Shown here piece by piece: positions 45,231 to 47,865 of a DNA stretch of 47,865 bases; the stretch's first letter is position 1; each line of letters opens with the position of its first letter. This DNA is from Hymenochaete sp. R1 (lineage: Eukaryota; Basidiomycota; Agaricomycetes; Hymenochaetales; Hymenochaetaceae). Where the stretch lies: contig JAFREE010000177.1 of NCBI GenBank assembly GCA_019400425.1, forward strand, positions 1 to 47,865. Reading direction: 5' to 3'. Below the pieces are notes generated by a model. The model saw nothing but the letters and a program-made list of their open reading frames with translations, did no database searches and was not told where the DNA came from. A program made the position numbers and the translations under genes.

Positions 45231-45969
45231 TATCTTACGTCTTGATTTGGCTGTAGTGGACTCTTCCTGCGTTCGGATTTTCTTGCTCTGTTTGCTTTGA
45301 TATGCTTTGAAGATGTTTTGAATCGCCGTATTAATTTTTTGTCGCTGGTATGTCAATCCGTACATAATCGTTTTCGCAACAAGCTCTTTTTTGACTCCAT
45401 TTTGATGACCAAGGCTAATTTAGTGAAACTGTCCTCTTGCATATTCATTACTGCCTTGGACGTCAAGGACGTTTTGTCATGTAATTATATTTGTTGTATT
45501 TTAAAGATTTGTCTGTTCAATTTCACAAACTTACGGAATCGAGTATACCATGCAGTTCGCCCTTGTCGTGCTTGCCTCGTGCTTTCTTTCGAAGACAATC
45601 CGTAATGGAAGTTGGCATGGTTCACTTCGACGTTTCTCCAACGAAATGAGTCCGAAATCACACCGAAAGGCCGCTGCATGGGGTGGTCGCAGAAGGTCTC
45701 TTACACAGGAACATGTGAACGCCGACATCCCCTGCCCTCCGGCGTCAACTCGCACGGCGCTTAACAAAGCCCTCATGCGCGGACACGGCGTTGTCAAAGT
45801 ATCCGGGGTCCCCACTCCGACGTTCCTTTTGTTCTGCTGAATTTGCTTCCGTCCCGCATGTGCGGCACGCTCAGATAGATTAGCATGCGTGGGCCTGAAT
45901 CATGATCTCGTGTCATCGATATCGGATAATCCATGTGATACGCTTTAGCGCTTGTGCTCGTTGCCAGGC
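45231..45969. other. Intergenic stretch, one weak small-ORF candidate
   Basis: A 96-codon plus ORF (45550-45840) begins with a short hydrophobic stretch like a signal peptide ('MQFALVVLASCFLS') in locally GC-richer sequence, but no family resemblance or splice support was found. The minus strand is open over the same part. I make no gene call. Confidence 0.25.
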
Positions 45970-46458
45970 CTAAGCGTCTTCGAAGGGGTTCAAAAAAGTG
46001 ATGGTCTTTGTTCCGTTGTTGGAAATGATTCGAACAGTGGCAAGGTTGAACAAGGCGGCGTCGACTGATCGAAGAACGGTAGCATCATTTGAGTTGTGCC
46101 GCAGCGCGAAGACAGATCCTGTGTAAGAGCAAATGGAAGATGATATGTGATTTTGGACCGCGTGTGAGAGATGATGATACAGTATATGGGATTTGATATT
46201 CAAAGTACAAAGGTGGAGGATGACGAGAAAGTATGAATAGTGGATCCGTCGTCAACCTGCACGACACCTGGTATTAGTACTTTTCGAATTCAAGACAAAA
46301 GCATTTGATACGTACGTCCAATTCCGGAAAAGATGAACTCTGAAGAAAACAAGGGTGAGGTGAGTCAGAGATTAACAATACAACTTGGAGGCTCTTCCTT
46401 TCAATCAGACGAGAGCACACGGTGATCGATAGCCATCCCAGCGTAAGCTCCACGAACT
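45970..46458 (-). CDS. Unrecognised small gene or 3' gene fragment
   Basis: The minus strand shows three exon-like pieces with good splice signals: '..LTLGWLSITVCSRLIERKSL', 'EFIFSGIG', then an intron with branch TACTAAT and a CAG acceptor, 'VDDGSTIHTFSSSS', and a last exon 'GSVFALRHNSNDATVLRSVD' ending 'TITFLNPFEDA' at 45970. No ATG was found in the first piece before it meets the 3' end of WRDHY copy 4, so the gene is truncated or its start is missed. The family is unknown. Confidence 0.35.
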
Positions 46459-47865
46459 TCACATCGAGCTTCGTGTCGAAGATGAATCAAGAAGAAAAAA
46501 AAGAAACCGTGCTATCGTTACTGGGCTCAATATCTTCGCTAAACTTTGAGAAGGCGTCAGTGAACGCCCTGTGTACCAAAAAGAACGATATTTACAAGGC
46601 AAACCAGCCAGTTGATAGAATGCTTCGTCAAAGCAGCTGGCAGCCCCCCGAACTACGTCTGATGCCAGCGCAGATTTTACCGGTCTGAGGCGCCAGCGTT
46701 TCGCAACGTACGACTGTCTTCCAATAGTGACGTTGAACTCTTCCAATAGATCATCCGCGGTGGGGCGAGCTTTTGGATCCTTGAGAGTCATTTTCTCAAC
46801 TAGAGGAGCCAGGAAAGACACGTTGGAGTACTTCTGGAAATCCCCAATTAGTCCAGATGACCCTATAATGAATTACAGTAGGGAAGGTAGCTTACGTCCA
46901 GTAGCGTCTCTTTAAACACATTACCAAGAGTATAAACGTCAACTGGGAAAGGGTCGTATTTATAGCTACTGAGTATTTCTGGAACCGTTTTATCCGCACA
47001 AGCTATTCCTCGAACTTCCTCTCGAGTTTCGAAACTGTCGAACTTCGAAGATAGACCGAAGTCCGTGAAGTAGTATTTGACGTCCATCGAACGGCGACGA
47101 CGGAATGGTGCAGAGCCTGTCATATCAGGGAGGAATGAAGGTTGTTGCGCGTAAAAGCCTTTAGGGTACAGGTTGGTTGCGTCGAGCATGATGTTAAGGA
47201 GAGCAAGATCACTAGATAGCACATCGGGACGTAGTTTCCTTTTTAGAGAAGAGAAACATACCGGTGGGCCACATTATGCTTATGCATATAGACTAGTCCC
47301 TTTCAAATACATATGAGCCACAGATCGTGAGAGTGCTGACTATGAATGAATACCTGCAGTATTTGCTCAACGAAGTCAATGGCCTCATCGACGGACTTGA
47401 AATCAGGCGAATAAAATTTGCGCAAAAGTGGCATGACGACAAAGGTATGTCTCTCTTTGCAGTTGTCCGTAAAAGAGTCGAGTAGAGGGACGCAATGGTT
47501 CTGCAGATCACCTCGTCGAGTTTCATGCGAGAAGTATTCAAGAATGTTCTTTTCGTCGAGATATTTATTAATGCGCTTCAGGATGACCTGTTTGCCATCA
47601 ACAACTCGTTTGGCATCCAACGTCGATTTATGCTAGTGTTGAAATGAGAAGCAATTAAAAGTACGAGTAATTCGTGAATACGCACGAAGCTTCGAACGTT
47701 TTCTTCAAACTGGAAGCGGTGTTTGTCGGTTCCCTTCCAGGACGGCGTCCAGCCTGGATGGTAGCGGGGTCGCAACGTGTAGCCACGCTCTTGAAGCATG
47801 CTGAAGTGATCTCTCCACCACTCTTCATGAGCATCAAGCTCGGTCTTTGGCGAAGGGAGTTCGGG
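46459..47865 (-). CDS. 'WRDHY' family protein kinase, copy 4, 5' end off the right edge
   Basis: Starts inside the family N-terminus at the edge ('ELPSPKTELDAHEEWWRDHF', against 'NELPPLKNELGPHEEWWRDHY' of copy 2), so only about ten residues are missing. Then 'RPRYHPGWTPSWKGT', 'STLDAKRVVDGKQVILK', 'TFVVMPLLRKFYSPDF', 'VAHR' plus 'DLALLNIMLDATNL', 'YPKGFYAQQPSFLPDM', 'KYYFTDFGLSSKF', 'ADKTVPEIL', 'DPFPVDVYTLGNVFKETL', 'KMTLKDPKARPTADDLLEEF' and 'KRWRLRPV'. Catalytic residues are intact. The 3' end is uncertain: after 'QLAGLP' the other copies splice to a short basic tail, and here a poor donor GTAAAT leaves either an unspliced read to 46459 or an unseen last exon. By analogy with copies 2 and 3 a partner gene should lie divergently to the right. 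Confidence 0.8.

Noticed and set aside
45550..45840. 96-codon ORF with a signal-peptide-like start
   Set aside because: The hydrophobic stretch is short, the opposite strand is equally open, and no homologue or splice support is visible.

Overview
The window is eukaryotic and reads as a basidiomycete fungus, most likely an Agaricomycete. Genes are split by many short introns (about 50-65 nt) with GTRNGT donors, CTRAY branch points and YAG acceptors. The gene content fits: a DUF6533-type seven-helix membrane protein, a fungal monocarboxylate-like MFS carrier, an Argonaute, and large lineage-specific kinase families. Names are family assignments from motifs seen in the sequence; no database search was possible.

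Left part (1-19.3 kb), gene-poor: the 5' end of an Argonaute gene running off the left edge (minus); an MFS carrier (2238-4216, minus); a segment holding a seven-helix membrane protein gene (6514-8068, minus), a relic of the same gene (5024-5290) and two copies of a 1.3 kb repeat; a DUF6533 gene (13327-15513, plus); and a second member of the seven-helix family (17423-18936, plus). Long stretches between them hold no gene I can support.

Right part (19.4 kb to the end) is a dense cluster built almost only of protein kinases and pseudokinases of four families. (1) Three paralogous pseudokinases of about 585 residues with a helical N-terminal region and a kinase fold that has lost the VAIK lysine, HRD and DFG motifs (A 19979-21782, B 25803-27624, C 38425-40237). 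(2) Three paralogous 'HRDIKG' kinases (A 22460-23468 truncated, B 28293-29636, C 36490-37850). Each lies head to head with one pseudokinase across a 570-680 bp intergenic region, and the three regions share a two-part motif. (3) Two 'HGDLRADN' kinases with long helical N-terminal regions (30697-33670, 40369-43519). (4) Four 'WRDHY' kinases (23568-24953, 34022-35390, 43698-45230, 46459 to the right edge) and one relic. Both family 3 genes are head to head with a family 4 gene.

The cluster therefore looks like repeated divergent two-gene modules: pseudokinase/kinase three times and kinase/kinase twice. Helical N-terminus plus dead kinase is the layout of MLKL and of fungal HeLo-kinase proteins, and the partner is a live-looking kinase, so a RIPK/MLKL-like signalling or incompatibility (regulated cell death) role is a reasonable but unproven inference. 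Copy A is decaying: its pseudokinase has one in-frame TAG and its kinase is cut in the activation segment. Copy B is intact and copy C is intact apart from DFG changed to DLS.
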